From Chloroflexota bacterium (lineage in GTDB: Bacteria; Chloroflexota; Anaerolineae; Aggregatilineales; Phototrophicaceae): DNA of 64,000 nucleotides. The notes under the pieces are model-generated. The model was not told the DNA's origin, made no database searches, and saw only the letters and a program-made list of their open reading frames with translations. Shown in pieces: positions 43,520 to 53,694 of the stretch. The stretch's first letter is position 1. Every line of letters starts with the position of its first letter. A program made the position numbers and the translations under genes. Location of the stretch: the NCBI GenBank assembly GCA_028875245.1, contig JAPPEU010000088.1:62001-126000 (forward strand), read 5' to 3'.

Positions 43520-45019
43520 TCAAGCCGGCAAATTCACGGCCGAAATATAGATGCGCGGGTCGCCCAATTGGCGCACTGTCTCCATGGTCAATTGTATCAG
43601 CGGCTCCGCCAGAACAGTGCCCAAAAGCAGACAGATGCAAATGAGCAGGAAGGGCGCCAGCAGACTGTCGCCTTCACTCTTGGTTTCGGCGGTGTCGGGG
43701 AGCGCCTTCTGCTGGAAGATGCGCTGCCAGGCTCTGATCATGTAAATCACCGTCAGGATTCCAGCGGCGACCATGATGATCAGATTCGGCCAATCGCCTC
43801 GATGGACGCCGCCCTGAATCAGCGCCAATTTGCTGATGAACCCATTGAGCGGCGGCACGCCAGCCAATGAAAGCCCGCCGATGAGCAGCAGCCATCCTAC
43901 CGAAGCCGGCATCTTGCCGCCAATGCCGCTGATGTCAGCAAAATTGGCGCTCTTGATCTTGGTGTAACTGGAGACGACGCCCATCAGCATCAGCAGGGAA
44001 GACTTGATGAATGCGTGATTGAAGGCATATACAATGGCGCCAATCAGCGCCAGCGGTTCGCCCCAGCCAATGCCCACGAGGATGAATCCAATCTGGGCGA
44101 ATGTTGAGTAGGCCAGCATGCGTTTGGCGTTGTATGTGCGCAGCGCGCCCAGGCTGCCAAAGACGATGCCGATTATACCAAGCGTGGAGAGCCAGCGCTC
44201 GAGCAATGGCGCTTCTTCGATAAACAGCAGCGTCACCAGCCGTATGATGCCGTAGACGCCGACCTTGACCACGATAGACGAAAGCATGGCGCTGATTGGC
44301 GTTGGCGCCGTCGTGTGAAAATCGGGCTGCCAGAAGTGAAAGGGAAAAACGGCGCTCTTCAGTAGAAATGCGCATAGCAGCATAATGGCGGAGGCCGGCG
44401 CCAGGAAGGGGCGCTCGCCGGTGAGCAGCGTCTGCGCGATTTCCGCCATGTTCAAGGTCCCGAAGGTGGCATACATCGCCGCGATGCCAAGTAGCAGAAA
44501 CAGCGTGCCCATAGAGCTGATCAAGATGTATTTGAGCGCCGCCTCCAAGCCATATTGATCGTCCGATATCGCCGTCAGCGAAACCGAAGCCAGCACCATG
44601 AGTTCCATGAAAACGAACAAAGTGAAAAGATCGCCGGTGAGCATCGCGCCAACCAGCCCCACTTCCATGAGCAGGAAGAGGGGCATAAAGGCGGGGTAGG
44701 TCATGCATTTGTCATGGCTGTGCAATGTATAAAGGAGGCCGCCGATCATGATGCTGGTCACCATGAATGCGAACAAGCCGCCGAAGGTATCCGCCACCAG
44801 GACGATGCCGTAGGGCGGGCGCCAGTTGCCCAAGGCGTAGGTCTGGATGCCGCTGCTATGGATTTCAATTAGCAGCGCGCTGCAGAATACCCATGCGATA
44901 ATGCCGGCCACGACGCCGATTATCCGTTGAATGCGATTGGAGCGGGCGAATACGAGGGCGACTATCGCGCCGACCAAGGGCGTCACCAAGGCGCCAAGCA
45001 AGAAATAGTTGTTTCCCAT
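43520..45019 (-). CDS. mrpD: Mrp/Mnh antiporter subunit D
   Basis: 499 residues, about fourteen transmembrane segments; related to complex I NuoN/NuoM. The proton-channel glutamate lies in LFVFMELMVLASVSL (about residue 137) and the conserved lysine in LLKSAVFPFHFWQPDFHTTA (about residue 219); HAFIKSSLLMLMG follows. One of the two large ion-translocating subunits. Confidence 0.93.
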   Translation of the reverse strand: MGNNYFLLGALVTPLVGAIVALVFARSNRIQRIIGVVAGIIAWVFCSALLIEIHSSGIQTYALGNWRPPYGIVLVADTFGGLFAFMVTSIMIGGLLYTLHSHDKCMTYPAFMPLFLLMEVGLVGAMLTGDLFTLFVFMELMVLASVSLTAISDDQYGLEAALKYILISSMGTLFLLLGIAAMYATFGTLNMAEIAQTLLTGERPFLAPASAIMLLCAFLLKSAVFPFHFWQPDFHTTAPTPISAMLSSIVVKVGVYGIIRLVTLLFIEEAPLLERWLSTLGIIGIVFGSLGALRTYNAKRMLAYSTFAQIGFILVGIGWGEPLALIGAIVYAFNHAFIKSSLLMLMGVVSSYTKIKSANFADISGIGGKMPASVGWLLLIGGLSLAGVPPLNGFISKLALIQGGVHRGDWPNLIIMVAAGILTVIYMIRAWQRIFQQKALPDTAETKSEGDSLLAPFLLICICLLLGTVLAEPLIQLTMETVRQLGDPRIYISAVNLPA

Positions 45020-45073
45020 AATCGTTGGTTCCGCAGCCCCCGGGAGTTAAGTACGGCCGTCGGTACAACCGCC

Positions 45074-45418
45074 TTAGTGCTTCAGTTTGTTCAGGTCGTT
45101 GGAATCAATCGTGTTGTATCGGCGGGAGATGATGTTGACAAATCCCAACACCAGCGAAAAGCTGCCGAAACTGACCACGATTGCCGTCAAAATGAGCGCT
45201 TGAATCAAGGGATCGCTGGTTTGGCGTCCCGCTTCCACATTGCTGACATAAGGCGCAAATTCACCTTCGAAGGCGCCTGCAGCCACGAAAAACAGATTGA
45301 TGGCGGAAAAAAGGATCGCGAAACCGATCGCGGCTTTTATGAGATCGCGGCGCAGCAATTGAAACACGCCGATGCCAAACAGCAGACCTATCGATAGCGC
45401 GAAAAGCAATTCAGTCAT
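45074..45418 (-). CDS. mrpC: Mrp/Mnh antiporter subunit C
   Basis: 114 residues, three hydrophobic segments, NuoK-like; ALILTAIVVSFGSFSLVLG (about residue 75) is the conserved third helix, and the preceding DPLIQ the MnhC loop. The insert of about 15 residues before it (EGEFAPYVSNVEAGRQTS) is typical of the family. Confidence 0.92.
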   Translation of the reverse strand: MTELLFALSIGLLFGIGVFQLLRRDLIKAAIGFAILFSAINLFFVAAGAFEGEFAPYVSNVEAGRQTSDPLIQALILTAIVVSFGSFSLVLGFVNIISRRYNTIDSNDLNKLKH

Positions 45419-45479
45419 GTTCTTCTTCCCTCCAATGGGCGGCTCCTGGTTGTGCCCGCTTCATTTTTGCCTGACAAGG

Positions 45480-48407
45480 TCATGCGTCGGATTGTCTGGT
45501 TTCTGGCGATGCCATCGATTCCTGCTGTCGTTCGGTGGGATAGGCGATCGCCTCTATGATGATTCCCAGGCCGCCCATCACCGTAATGGCGATGGCGATT
45601 TCAAAGATCAGTGATGATGTGACATGCAGGCCGAAAGAGCCCACAAAGTCGTAGATGCCGAGGGCCTGGTCGAACGCGACATGCCCCATAAATTCCCCTC
45701 CAATGAGCAAGGGAAACAGGGCATTGGCGATGGCGACGAATAGGCCAAGGCGGATAATCAATTCCGGGCGGAACCAGGGCAGCAGCTTCTTTGCCTCGCT
45801 GTAGCCAAGCACGACGTACCAGAGCGACACCGCCAAACCGATCGTAACGCCCGCTGTGAAGCCGTCTCCCGGTCCGTTGCCGCCATACAGTATCTGCGCC
45901 ATGCCAATAAGAATCGCGATGGGCAGCACGATGAATGACACAGAGCGCGTAAAGGGCGTCGAAAGACTGGTCGCGTCCTGTATCTCATCGACGACCTGCG
46001 AGTCAAACTCGTGCAGAACACCGGTCTGCGCCGCCTTGGGCGCCAGTGTGCCGCCGCTTCGACGTCCGCGAGCCAACAGCGTCAGCACACCCAGGGCCGC
46101 GGTTGTGAAGACGGCTATCTCCAACAGCGTATCGGTACCGCGGAAATCGGCAACAATCGCGCCGACCACATCGTCCGTGCCGACGGCTTTTGAATTCTCC
46201 AGGTGCCAGGCGGCGACGCTGTGCCGCTGCGGACGGTTCTGCAGCGCGATCAATGAAAACACAAAAACGGCTGTGCCGATAACGATCGATATACCGAGAT
46301 CGCGCAGCAAGCCGAGACGGTGATCGTGCCGTCCCGTCCACAAGCTGTTAATCACTCTGATACGCACATCCGCTCGGATTCTGCCCAGCATGATAATGAT
46401 CAGCACGGTGGCCATCGTCTCGACCAGCAGTTGCACCAGCGCGACATCGGGAGCGTGATTGATCAGGAAGATCACGCCGATTGCGTAGCCGATGACACCG
46501 TAAGCGATCGCCGCTTTTACATGCTCGCGAAGGACTACCGTCATCAGGCCGGCGGCAACCGTCAGAAACAGCATGAAAATTTTCGCCAGATCAATGATGG
46601 TCACTGAAAGATCAGTCGGCAGGAGCTGCTGCCCCGCTGTCAGGGTAAACAAGGTGCTGGATGCGATGACGACGGCGGCGACCGCGCCCAGAATAATGAC
46701 CAGATAATAGCGAACGAAGCCGGACTGCGTGTGCAGCACCGTTGTCCCCGCCCACTCGAGATAGGCGATGAATTCTCGATAAAAGGCGTCGCAAGAAAGC
46801 GGAAATGTGATGAGCCTGATGACCCGCCTGCGCAGCAGAAACAGAAGCAGACCGGCGAGGAGAATCGTCAGGCTAAGGAAGAACAGCTCGTTGAAGCCGG
46901 TGAACAGGTGGAGTTCAAAGGACTTTGGCACGGCCAACTCAAGCAGCGGCACGATTAGCGGCTCCAACAGAAAACCGAGAGCAAGAGACCCAAGCGCGAG
47001 CAGCGCAGGGCCGAGACCGATCCAAGGCGACGGCCGGTGAATGTGGAGGCGCTTCTGCGGGCGTTTCAGAAAAACATCATATATCAGCATGTAACCGGCC
47101 ATGGCGGTGAAGATAGTGCTTGCCAAAACCATGACCATCAGAAGCTGGGTCCATTGTCCTGAATGGTGGAGCATCGCGTCGAGCAAGGTCTCTTTTGCCA
47201 CGAATCCCAGCAGGAATGGCGCGCCAGCCATCGACAGCGCGGAGATGACGGTAACCCAGAACATGACGGGCATCTTGCCGCGCAGGCCGCCGAGCCGGTT
47301 AATAGCGCGCGTGCCAGCCGCATGGTCTATCGTGCCCGCCACCAGAAAGAGGGCGGATTTGTAAAAGGCATGGGCGATGATGCCGACGAAGGCCGCCTTG
47401 AGCCCGGACTGATCCGGCAATCCAATCAAGGCGACGATAGCGCCCAGCTTGCTGACGGTGGAGTAAGCCAGCAGTCCCTTGAGGTCCCCCTGTTTCACCG
47501 CGAAGTAGGAACCTACCAGCATCGTCACGAGGCCGACGGTGAGCAGCAGGCTGGTCCAAAGATCGTTCTGGTGCATGACCGGCGACAAGCGGGCGAAAAG
47601 ATAAATCCCCGCTTTCACCATGGTCGCGCTATGCAGGTAGGCGCTGGCGGGCGTCGGCGCGCTCATGGCGCCGGGCAGCCAAAAGTGGAAGGGAAACTGC
47701 GCGCTCTTGGTGAAGCCTCCCAACATAATCAACAGGGAAAACAGCATGTACCAGTCATGTTGATGAAGCGATGTCGCCTGCAGAATCGAACCTAGATCCG
47801 CAACAATGCGAAAATCTTGCTCCGGATAGAGAATTTGGCCGGCTGCGACGCTCAGCATGACCAGGCCAATAATCAAAGCCAATGCGCCGGCGCCGGTGAC
47901 GAACAAAGCCTTGAATGCGCCTTCGCGCGCCGCGGCGTCCGTCGCCCCTTTGAAGCCGATGAGTATGAATGAAGTGACGCTGGTCAGCTCCCAGGCGACG
48001 AACATCATCAGCAGGTTGCCGGAAAGCACGAGAGCCAGCATGGCGCCGGCGAATGCGGAAAGCCAGACCATGAATCGGTTGTGTTCTTCAGCCTCGTCAA
48101 AATAGTAGCCGGCATAAAAGAAAATGAGGGCGCCGACCCCGGTGACGATCATGGCGAAGAGCAGCGAGAGGCCGTCCAGGTAGAATGACAAGCTGATGCC
48201 CAGCGATGGCATCCAATCGAAGCTCTGTATGATGGCGCCTTCGTTCCGGAGCTGGGGGAACATGCTCAAAAGCGAGGCAAAAAGAACCGCCATGATAGCG
48301 GAGGACAACACAGTCTGGAGCGGCTTATTGAGTGATTTCCTCGCAATGGGCGAGGCCAGGAACAGCGAGAGGCAAAAAGGAACGGCGGAGATAATTGCTA
48401 GTTCCAT
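45480..48407 (-). CDS. mrpA: Mrp/Mnh antiporter subunits A and B fused
   Basis: 975 residues. Residues 1-~500 are the NuoL-like part, with FVAWELTSVTSFILIGFK, KSAQFPFHFWLPGAMSAPTPASAYLHSAT and the following HAFYKSALFLVAG. The 500-800 part is the MrpA C-terminal extension with NuoJ-like helices (LVQLLVETMATVLIIIM). The last ~150 residues are MrpB-like (FIVLPIAILIGMAQILYGGN, GPGDGFTAGVTIG). The AB fusion is as in PhaAB of rhizobia. The ATG at 48405-48407 (MELAIIS) has a weak ribosome site; the frame stays open upstream. The complex exports Na+ in exchange for H+. Confidence 0.93.
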   Translation of the reverse strand: MELAIISAVPFCLSLFLASPIARKSLNKPLQTVLSSAIMAVLFASLLSMFPQLRNEGAIIQSFDWMPSLGISLSFYLDGLSLLFAMIVTGVGALIFFYAGYYFDEAEEHNRFMVWLSAFAGAMLALVLSGNLLMMFVAWELTSVTSFILIGFKGATDAAAREGAFKALFVTGAGALALIIGLVMLSVAAGQILYPEQDFRIVADLGSILQATSLHQHDWYMLFSLLIMLGGFTKSAQFPFHFWLPGAMSAPTPASAYLHSATMVKAGIYLFARLSPVMHQNDLWTSLLLTVGLVTMLVGSYFAVKQGDLKGLLAYSTVSKLGAIVALIGLPDQSGLKAAFVGIIAHAFYKSALFLVAGTIDHAAGTRAINRLGGLRGKMPVMFWVTVISALSMAGAPFLLGFVAKETLLDAMLHHSGQWTQLLMVMVLASTIFTAMAGYMLIYDVFLKRPQKRLHIHRPSPWIGLGPALLALGSLALGFLLEPLIVPLLELAVPKSFELHLFTGFNELFFLSLTILLAGLLLFLLRRRVIRLITFPLSCDAFYREFIAYLEWAGTTVLHTQSGFVRYYLVIILGAVAAVVIASSTLFTLTAGQQLLPTDLSVTIIDLAKIFMLFLTVAAGLMTVVLREHVKAAIAYGVIGYAIGVIFLINHAPDVALVQLLVETMATVLIIIMLGRIRADVRIRVINSLWTGRHDHRLGLLRDLGISIVIGTAVFVFSLIALQNRPQRHSVAAWHLENSKAVGTDDVVGAIVADFRGTDTLLEIAVFTTAALGVLTLLARGRRSGGTLAPKAAQTGVLHEFDSQVVDEIQDATSLSTPFTRSVSFIVLPIAILIGMAQILYGGNGPGDGFTAGVTIGLAVSLWYVVLGYSEAKKLLPWFRPELIIRLGLFVAIANALFPLLIGGEFMGHVAFDQALGIYDFVGSFGLHVTSSLIFEIAIAITVMGGLGIIIEAIAYPTERQQESMASPETRQSDA

Positions 48408-48596
48408 AATGTTGTGAAGTCGGTCTTTCCTTGTGTTTGCTGCATGTACCGGCAAATGAAGCAGCTTGACTTTCGCCTGGCGCAAGGCTAGCGGCAAAGC
48501 TAATGATTTACATGGTCATTTCTCATAAGGCGAGCCGATTGAAACTGTAGCATTGGAACAAGCGCAAGGGATATGGCTGCCACAGCTGTTCAACCG

Positions 48597-49631
48597 TCAT
48601 CCGAGCTTTTCTTCGAGGGCCTCGCGCAAGGCCGGTACGACTTCGTACAGATCGCCAACGATGCCGTAGCGCGAGAGCTTGAATATGGGCGCTTCGGCAT
48701 CCTTGTTGATGGCGACGATGATCTTGCTGCCGCGCATGCCCGCCTGATGCTGGATCGCGCCACTGATGCCGCAGGCGATGTATAGATCAGGATTGACCAC
48801 TTTGCCCGTCTGGCCGACTTGATGTTCATAAGCAATGTAACCGGCGTCGACCGCGGCGCGGCTGGCGCCTATTGCTGCGCCTAGCGCCTCCGCCAGCGGA
48901 CGCAAGGTATTGGCGAAGCCATGTTTTGCCTTCCAGATGTTGGCTTCATTGCCGCTCATATCTGCCGGGGCGGCGCAAGGATTGTTGGCCATGCCCCTGC
49001 CTCCGCTCACGATGATGGCCGCGTCCGTCAGATTCACCTGCCCCGTCTCCGGGACAAATTCATCAACTCGGACGCCGAGCTCGCTCGGAATGGCATCGGC
49101 CCCAACGGCCTCAATTTCCGGCGCTGAGTCGGCTGCGGGCGTCGGCGCCGGAAAGGCCCGGCCGCGGACGGTGACAAAACTCGTCGCGGTATTGGCTGTC
49201 ATTTCCATCAGCACCTTGCCGGCGTAGGCGGGGCGCGTGCCTATGATAAACCCGTCTTCGACGCGCAAGTCTATCACATCGGAAATGAGACCGCTTTCGG
49301 AATCAGCCGCGGCGCTCGCCAGCAGCTCCCTGGCTCGATTTGTCGCGGCGGCGATGACGGCACTGGGCGCGCGCTCTTCGACCAGTTGGCTGAGGAGGGC
49401 CGTGTAACTTTCCAGGCGGTGATCCTGAAGGCGATCGTCGGCGCAGACAATAACGCGTTGAGCGCCAAAGCGCCCGGCGTCGTCGGCGATCTCATCACTG
49501 TTCTCGCCGAAGACAAGAGCCGTCGTATCGGTATTGAGGCCGTCTGCGATAGTTTGCGCCGCCCCCAGGGCTTCCCAACTGCTGGGCAGGGCGTCGCCCG
49601 CGAAGGTCTCGATCCAAACGAAAACGCTCAT
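48597..49631 (-). CDS. etfA: Electron transfer flavoprotein, alpha subunit
   Basis: 344 residues. The C-terminal FAD-binding domain carries IVSGGRGM, then VGQTGKVVNPDLYIACGIS and GAIQHQAGMRGSKIIVAIN (about residues 265-305). The N-terminal half is the alpha/beta subunit interface. It accepts electrons from acyl-CoA and related dehydrogenases. The start overlaps the etfB stop by four bases (ATGA). The 189 bases before mrpAB contain no gene. Confidence 0.94.
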   Translation of the reverse strand: MSVFVWIETFAGDALPSSWEALGAAQTIADGLNTDTTALVFGENSDEIADDAGRFGAQRVIVCADDRLQDHRLESYTALLSQLVEERAPSAVIAAATNRARELLASAAADSESGLISDVIDLRVEDGFIIGTRPAYAGKVLMEMTANTATSFVTVRGRAFPAPTPAADSAPEIEAVGADAIPSELGVRVDEFVPETGQVNLTDAAIIVSGGRGMANNPCAAPADMSGNEANIWKAKHGFANTLRPLAEALGAAIGASRAAVDAGYIAYEHQVGQTGKVVNPDLYIACGISGAIQHQAGMRGSKIIVAINKDAEAPIFKLSRYGIVGDLYEVVPALREALEEKLG

Positions 49632-50413
49632 AATACCTTCTCCTCAAAGAGGCGCTCAACCAAGGTGACGGCCTTTTCCTTGACATCGGCCCCGGCGATG
49701 ATTTCTGTGCTGACCGCGCGCGCCGGCGGGTTCATGAATCGAAGCGCAGTTGTCGCGGCTTTGGGCAATTCCACCTCAATGTCCGCTGCCGACCAGACGG
49801 GGATCTGCGCTTTGGCTGCTTTGCGAATGCCGAGAAAGTTGGGGTAGCGCGGCTCATTGATCCCCTTCATCACAGAGATCACGGCGGGCAAGGCGGCAGT
49901 AACCGTCTGTTTGCCTTGTTCCAGCATCCGCTCTGCCTGAATCTTCCCCGCGGCAAAATCGGCGTCTATGATTCTGGATACATAACCCAACATCGTCCAG
50001 CCCAGGCGCCGCGCCAATTGATAGCTATGCTGGTCCGTGCCGACATCGACGCTTTCCTTGCCGAAAATGATCAAGTCGACATCGCCCAGTTTGCGGATGG
50101 CGCCCGCCGCCAGCGCCGACCATACCAGGCTGTCGTTGCAGTCCGCGCCGGCTTCTTCGAGGCGCAAGGCATTCTTGATGCCCATAGCCAGGCTGTGCTT
50201 TAAGGCATCGTTATGGAGCGCCGAGCCGATGGCGACAACGGTGGATTCGCCGCCGCCATGCGCCGCTTGCACGATCGTCTCTTCAAGCGAGTATTCATCC
50301 CAGGGATTGACGACAGTGGCTACCTCGCCCCAGGTGACCGCGCCTTCGTCATCTACCCAGACCTTGGCGGCCGTATCCGGTGTACTCCGCGTAAATGTCA
50401 GAACATGCGTCAC
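49628..50413 (-). CDS. etfB: Electron transfer flavoprotein, beta subunit
   Basis: 261 residues. N terminus with STPDTAAKVWVDDEGAVTW and VNPWDEYSLEE, then FGKESVDVGTDQHSYQLARRLGW (about residue 115) and VISVMKGINEPRYPNFLGI near residue 185, the ETF-beta signature region. The GTG at 50411-50413 has GGGAG seven bases upstream; the open extension beyond it is not ETF-like. No ETF-quinone oxidoreductase is seen nearby. Confidence 0.92.
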   Translation of the reverse strand: MTHVLTFTRSTPDTAAKVWVDDEGAVTWGEVATVVNPWDEYSLEETIVQAAHGGGESTVVAIGSALHNDALKHSLAMGIKNALRLEEAGADCNDSLVWSALAAGAIRKLGDVDLIIFGKESVDVGTDQHSYQLARRLGWTMLGYVSRIIDADFAAGKIQAERMLEQGKQTVTAALPAVISVMKGINEPRYPNFLGIRKAAKAQIPVWSAADIEVELPKAATTALRFMNPPARAVSTEIIAGADVKEKAVTLVERLFEEKVL

Positions 50414-50568
50414 ATTTGATCTCCCGAATGCTATGGCTGATAGACGGACCTCTTGTTTTGCGCGCCGGCTGAATTCGACCGCTGTCGCCGCCAGCATAAT
50501 CTCCAGCGCTGCCGGCCAGCCAATTCGATTCAACACGCCGGCTATTTTACACAGCTTCTTCCGATTGC

Positions 50569-51177
50569 CTAATACCGACTGGCTCGGGTAAATTCGCCCC
50601 AGCGGATATCTTCTGAATATGCCTCGCCACTGGGCATTGTGGTGCTTTGGTCAACGATGACATTGCTGACATTGCAATTGACCATAGACGCCTCGGTCAG
50701 ATTCGCCCCGCGCAGGTCCGCCCCCCACAAGTTGGCTTGGCTTAAATCTGCCGCGACGAAGGCGCAGTCGCGAAGAATGGCGCGGGCGAAGTTGGCCTCT
50801 TGCAGGTTGGCGCGGTCGAAAATGGCATTTGTCATTCTGGCTTCGCGCAGATTCGCCCGGCGCAGGTCCGCCCCGGTGAAATCCGCCGAGCAAACATTCG
50901 AATAACCGAAATAGGCGCCCCGCAATTGCGCCGCGGAAAACCGCGCATGTTTTAGCCGACACGAGGACAGCAGCGCGCCCGTCAACGTTGTCGAAGACCA
51001 ATCCAGATGATCAAGACTGCCATCCTGATGCGCCAGACGTTCCTTCAACGCGTTTATCAGCATTTCAGTATTTCCGCTGTGATTTTGATCGCCGATCAGC
51101 GCAATCAGTTTATCCGTCGGCATGATGGCATACCATCGTTTTCCGAGCGTTTGGCGAACGCGGTGTATGAGTGGCAT
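50569..51177 (-). CDS. Pentapeptide-repeat protein
   Basis: 202 residues. An N-terminal segment of about 65 residues precedes roughly twenty A(D/N)LXX-type repeats (SADFTGADLRRANLREARMT; FDRANLQEANFARAILRDCA), which fold as a right-handed quadrilateral beta-helix. The ATG at 51175-51177 (MPLIHRV) follows GGGGG; upstream in-frame sequence is not conserved-looking. No QnrA-like or toxin domain is recognised; the function is unknown. The 223 bases to the next gene hold a possible TGCTATAAG -10 at 51322. Confidence 0.85.
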   Translation of the reverse strand: MPLIHRVRQTLGKRWYAIMPTDKLIALIGDQNHSGNTEMLINALKERLAHQDGSLDHLDWSSTTLTGALLSSCRLKHARFSAAQLRGAYFGYSNVCSADFTGADLRRANLREARMTNAIFDRANLQEANFARAILRDCAFVAADLSQANLWGADLRGANLTEASMVNCNVSNVIVDQSTTMPSGEAYSEDIRWGEFTRASRY

Positions 51178-51400
51178 GGCCCCCACATTTTCATTTGCCG
51201 GCGCACAAATGGTAGCGAGTGAGTTTGCCGGGCACAAGATGAGTTTCGTGGCGGCGATGCTGCGGGCCCGCTTGCATTAGTGAGAATGATTAGGGCTAAA
51301 GCGCTGTTTTTTGTGCGTTTGTGCTATAAGGACTCTTCTTTTGCTTGGCTATGCTAATTGCAGTTGGGCCGGCGCGACAATCAACTGAAGGCGGCAGCGG

Positions 51401-51934
51401 ATGGTGCTAGCGGCGAATACCGTGGATACGCTGATCACGACCTATCTCGAAATGACAAGCCGAGAGGATTTCGCGCCAGCTTTTGTCCGCGCTATCGATA
51501 TTGAAATCGTCAAAATGGAAATGCCGGACCTGGGCTTCTACAAGTTTCTCTATCAATCCGTCGGCGAAGAATGGGCATGGCGGGACCGGCTGCAACTGTC
51601 CAACAGCGAATTGCGCCGGATTCTGTCCTCCCCGAACACGCAGGTGCATGTCATGTATGTCAGCGGCTCGCCCGGCGGTTATGTCGAGTTGTATCGCCAC
51701 GAGGACGGCTCTGTCGAGATCGCGTATTTTGGCTTGCGCCGCAACTACATGGGGCGGGGCCTGGGCAAGCACCTGCTTAGTTTTGGCGTCGACCGCGCCT
51801 GGGCTATGGGGGCGAATCGCGTTTGGCTGCATACCTGCAATCTGGACGGCCCGCACGCGCTCGCCAATTATCAGAAACGCGGCTTCCGCATTTACGACGT
51901 GGTCGAAGAGCCCATGCCCGAGCTTTACCGCTGA
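51401..51934 (+). CDS. GNAT acetyltransferase
   Basis: 177 residues. GNAT core with GYVELYRHEDGSVEIAYFGL and the acetyl-CoA loop NYMGRGLGKHLLSFGVDRAW (about residue 127), then VWLHTCNLDGPHALANYQKR and GF near the end. The TCxLDGPHALxNYxKRGF block occurs in small-molecule and antibiotic-type acetyltransferases. Substrate unknown. Convergent with the LLM gene 20 bases away. Confidence 0.85.
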   Translation: MVLAANTVDTLITTYLEMTSREDFAPAFVRAIDIEIVKMEMPDLGFYKFLYQSVGEEWAWRDRLQLSNSELRRILSSPNTQVHVMYVSGSPGGYVELYRHEDGSVEIAYFGLRRNYMGRGLGKHLLSFGVDRAWAMGANRVWLHTCNLDGPHALANYQKRGFRIYDVVEEPMPELYR

Positions 51935-51953
51935 GAAGGCGCCCTCATGTTGA

Positions 51954-52958
51954 TCAGCGGCTGGCGGCGATGGCCTCGTATAGTGGCAGGTTGTCGGCGT
52001 CCCACTCAAAACAAACCCGATCGGCCAACCCGGCATAACGGTCGAGAACGCTCGCGCAGACATCCCCCGGCTCAGCCCTGATGACGAATTCGCTCAGGAT
52101 GTCGTCGCCCACGGCGTTCATTAAGTCGCCCCACCGTTTCTCTCGCGCCAACTTGCCAAGTTCCCGCGCCAGCCATTCCCAGCCATGATGGCGCATGACA
52201 TGGCGAAAACTTGAACTGCCCGCGCAATGCGCCATACGCCTCTTGAGGGCCGCTTGGGCTTGGCGCCTCTTCTCGCGGTCCTCGCCGCTGACGATCAATG
52301 CGGGCACGGTCAGCGCGATCTCAGGCCGTGAACGTCCATGGCTTTGCAAGCCGGCTTTCATTGCGGGAATGACCACGTCGCGCAGATAAGCGGGACTGTG
52401 AAAGACATGCGCGTGCAGGCCCGCGCAAGCCTGGCCCGCCAATCGACAGATGTCGGAATTGTCGCCAGCCAGGAAGATGGGAATCTCCGGAGTCGCTATC
52501 GGGCCCGGATTGAAAAACGGCGCCATGAGACGAAACTGATAATACTGGCCGCGGTAGCGAAGTCGCGCGTCAGTTTGAAAGGTGCTCCAGATGGCGCGCA
52601 TACTCTCGATGTACTCGCGCATTCTTCCGACTGGGTCGCTCGATTCTTCGCCGTCGGATTGCGCCATTTGAACCTGGACCTGGCTGCCCAGGCCGAGCGC
52701 GAATCTGCCGTCGCTTTGGCGGGCCAAGTCCCAGGCGAGCTGGGCCGTGATCATTGGGCTGCGGGGGAAGGCCGGCTCAAGGCGCGTGCCGAGCAAGATC
52801 CTGGCGGTTTCTTTGGCGGCGACGGTCAACAGGAGAAAGGGATTGTGGGCGGATTCCGCGATCCAGGCCGCGTCGAAACCCAGCTTCTCCGCTTGCTTGA
52901 TCTGCTTTACATCCCGGCGCAGGTCGCCCGATGGCTTGATGATGACATCAAATTTCAT
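51954..52958 (-). CDS. LLM-class (F420-type) flavin-dependent oxidoreductase, copy 1
   Basis: 334 residues, luciferase-like TIM barrel. Blocks: AEKLGFDAAWIAESAHNPFL (about residue 24), LGTRLEPAFPRSPMITAQLAWDLA, GRFALGLGSQVQVQM and PEIPIFLAGDNSDICRLAG. The pattern points to F420-dependent rather than FMN-dependent members, but that is inference. A paralogue lies at 53694-54713, with a metallopeptidase between. Confidence 0.87.
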   Translation of the reverse strand: MKFDVIIKPSGDLRRDVKQIKQAEKLGFDAAWIAESAHNPFLLLTVAAKETARILLGTRLEPAFPRSPMITAQLAWDLARQSDGRFALGLGSQVQVQMAQSDGEESSDPVGRMREYIESMRAIWSTFQTDARLRYRGQYYQFRLMAPFFNPGPIATPEIPIFLAGDNSDICRLAGQACAGLHAHVFHSPAYLRDVVIPAMKAGLQSHGRSRPEIALTVPALIVSGEDREKRRQAQAALKRRMAHCAGSSSFRHVMRHHGWEWLARELGKLAREKRWGDLMNAVGDDILSEFVIRAEPGDVCASVLDRYAGLADRVCFEWDADNLPLYEAIAASR

Positions 52959-52974
52959 GGAGAAGGCATCCCCG

Positions 52975-53694
52975 CTACAAAATCAGGCTGGGGCCGTGCC
53001 GCTTGAACCAAGCTTCCCATTGACGGTATTTCGGGCAATATGATTCCACGAGAGCCCAGAACGCGGCGCTGTGATTCAGCTCCCGCAGGTGGCAGAGTTC
53101 GTGGATGATGACGTAGTCGATCGCTGCGTCCGGCGCCATCATCAATCGCAGGTTGAGATTGATATTCCGCTTGGCCGAGCAGCTTCCCCAGCGTGTTTTC
53201 TGATTCTTGATGCGGACTTGATTGTAGGAAAAACCATGCAGCTGCGCCAATTGGCGGGTGCGCGGCGGCAGGTAGCGTTTTGCTTGCTGGCGATAAAATA
53301 CTTCTATGATATTGCGGAGCAATCTCTGATCGGCCTGCAGTTGTTGCGGCAGCACAACCTCAAGATGGCTATCGCGCAAGGAAAATCTTGCTGCTTCGCC
53401 ATCTTCGTGCAGCTTGAGGGTAATTTTGTCGCCGAAATATAACAATTCCGCGCCATCAACATAGCGCTGTTCGCGCATTGCCATCGTGTTCTTAGCCTGC
53501 GCCTCGATCCAAGTCTTCAACACCCAAGCCTGTTTTTGTTGAAAGAAAGCCATTGCATCCGACTTCGTCTTCTCCCTTGGATAGACGATTTCGAATCCAC
53601 TTTGCGGCATGAATCGGATGCTAATTCGCCTTGCGCGATTGCTCCGGCGCAGGCGATATGCGATAACATGACCCTGAAGATCAATGCTTGGCAT
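52975..53694 (-). CDS. YgjP/DUF45-type zinc metallopeptidase
   Basis: 239 residues. The DUF45 signature is in the C-terminal half: KNQKTRWGSCSAKRNINLN (about residue 165) and the zinc motif DYVIIHELCHLRELNHS (HExxH, about residue 193), followed by FWALVESYCPKYRQWE. The N terminus (RSNRARRISIRFMPQSGFEI) is also typical. It overlaps the upstream LLM gene by one base and is 16 bases from the downstream one, so all three are probably one operon. Confidence 0.9.
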   Translation of the reverse strand: MPSIDLQGHVIAYRLRRSNRARRISIRFMPQSGFEIVYPREKTKSDAMAFFQQKQAWVLKTWIEAQAKNTMAMREQRYVDGAELLYFGDKITLKLHEDGEAARFSLRDSHLEVVLPQQLQADQRLLRNIIEVFYRQQAKRYLPPRTRQLAQLHGFSYNQVRIKNQKTRWGSCSAKRNINLNLRLMMAPDAAIDYVIIHELCHLRELNHSAAFWALVESYCPKYRQWEAWFKRHGPSLIL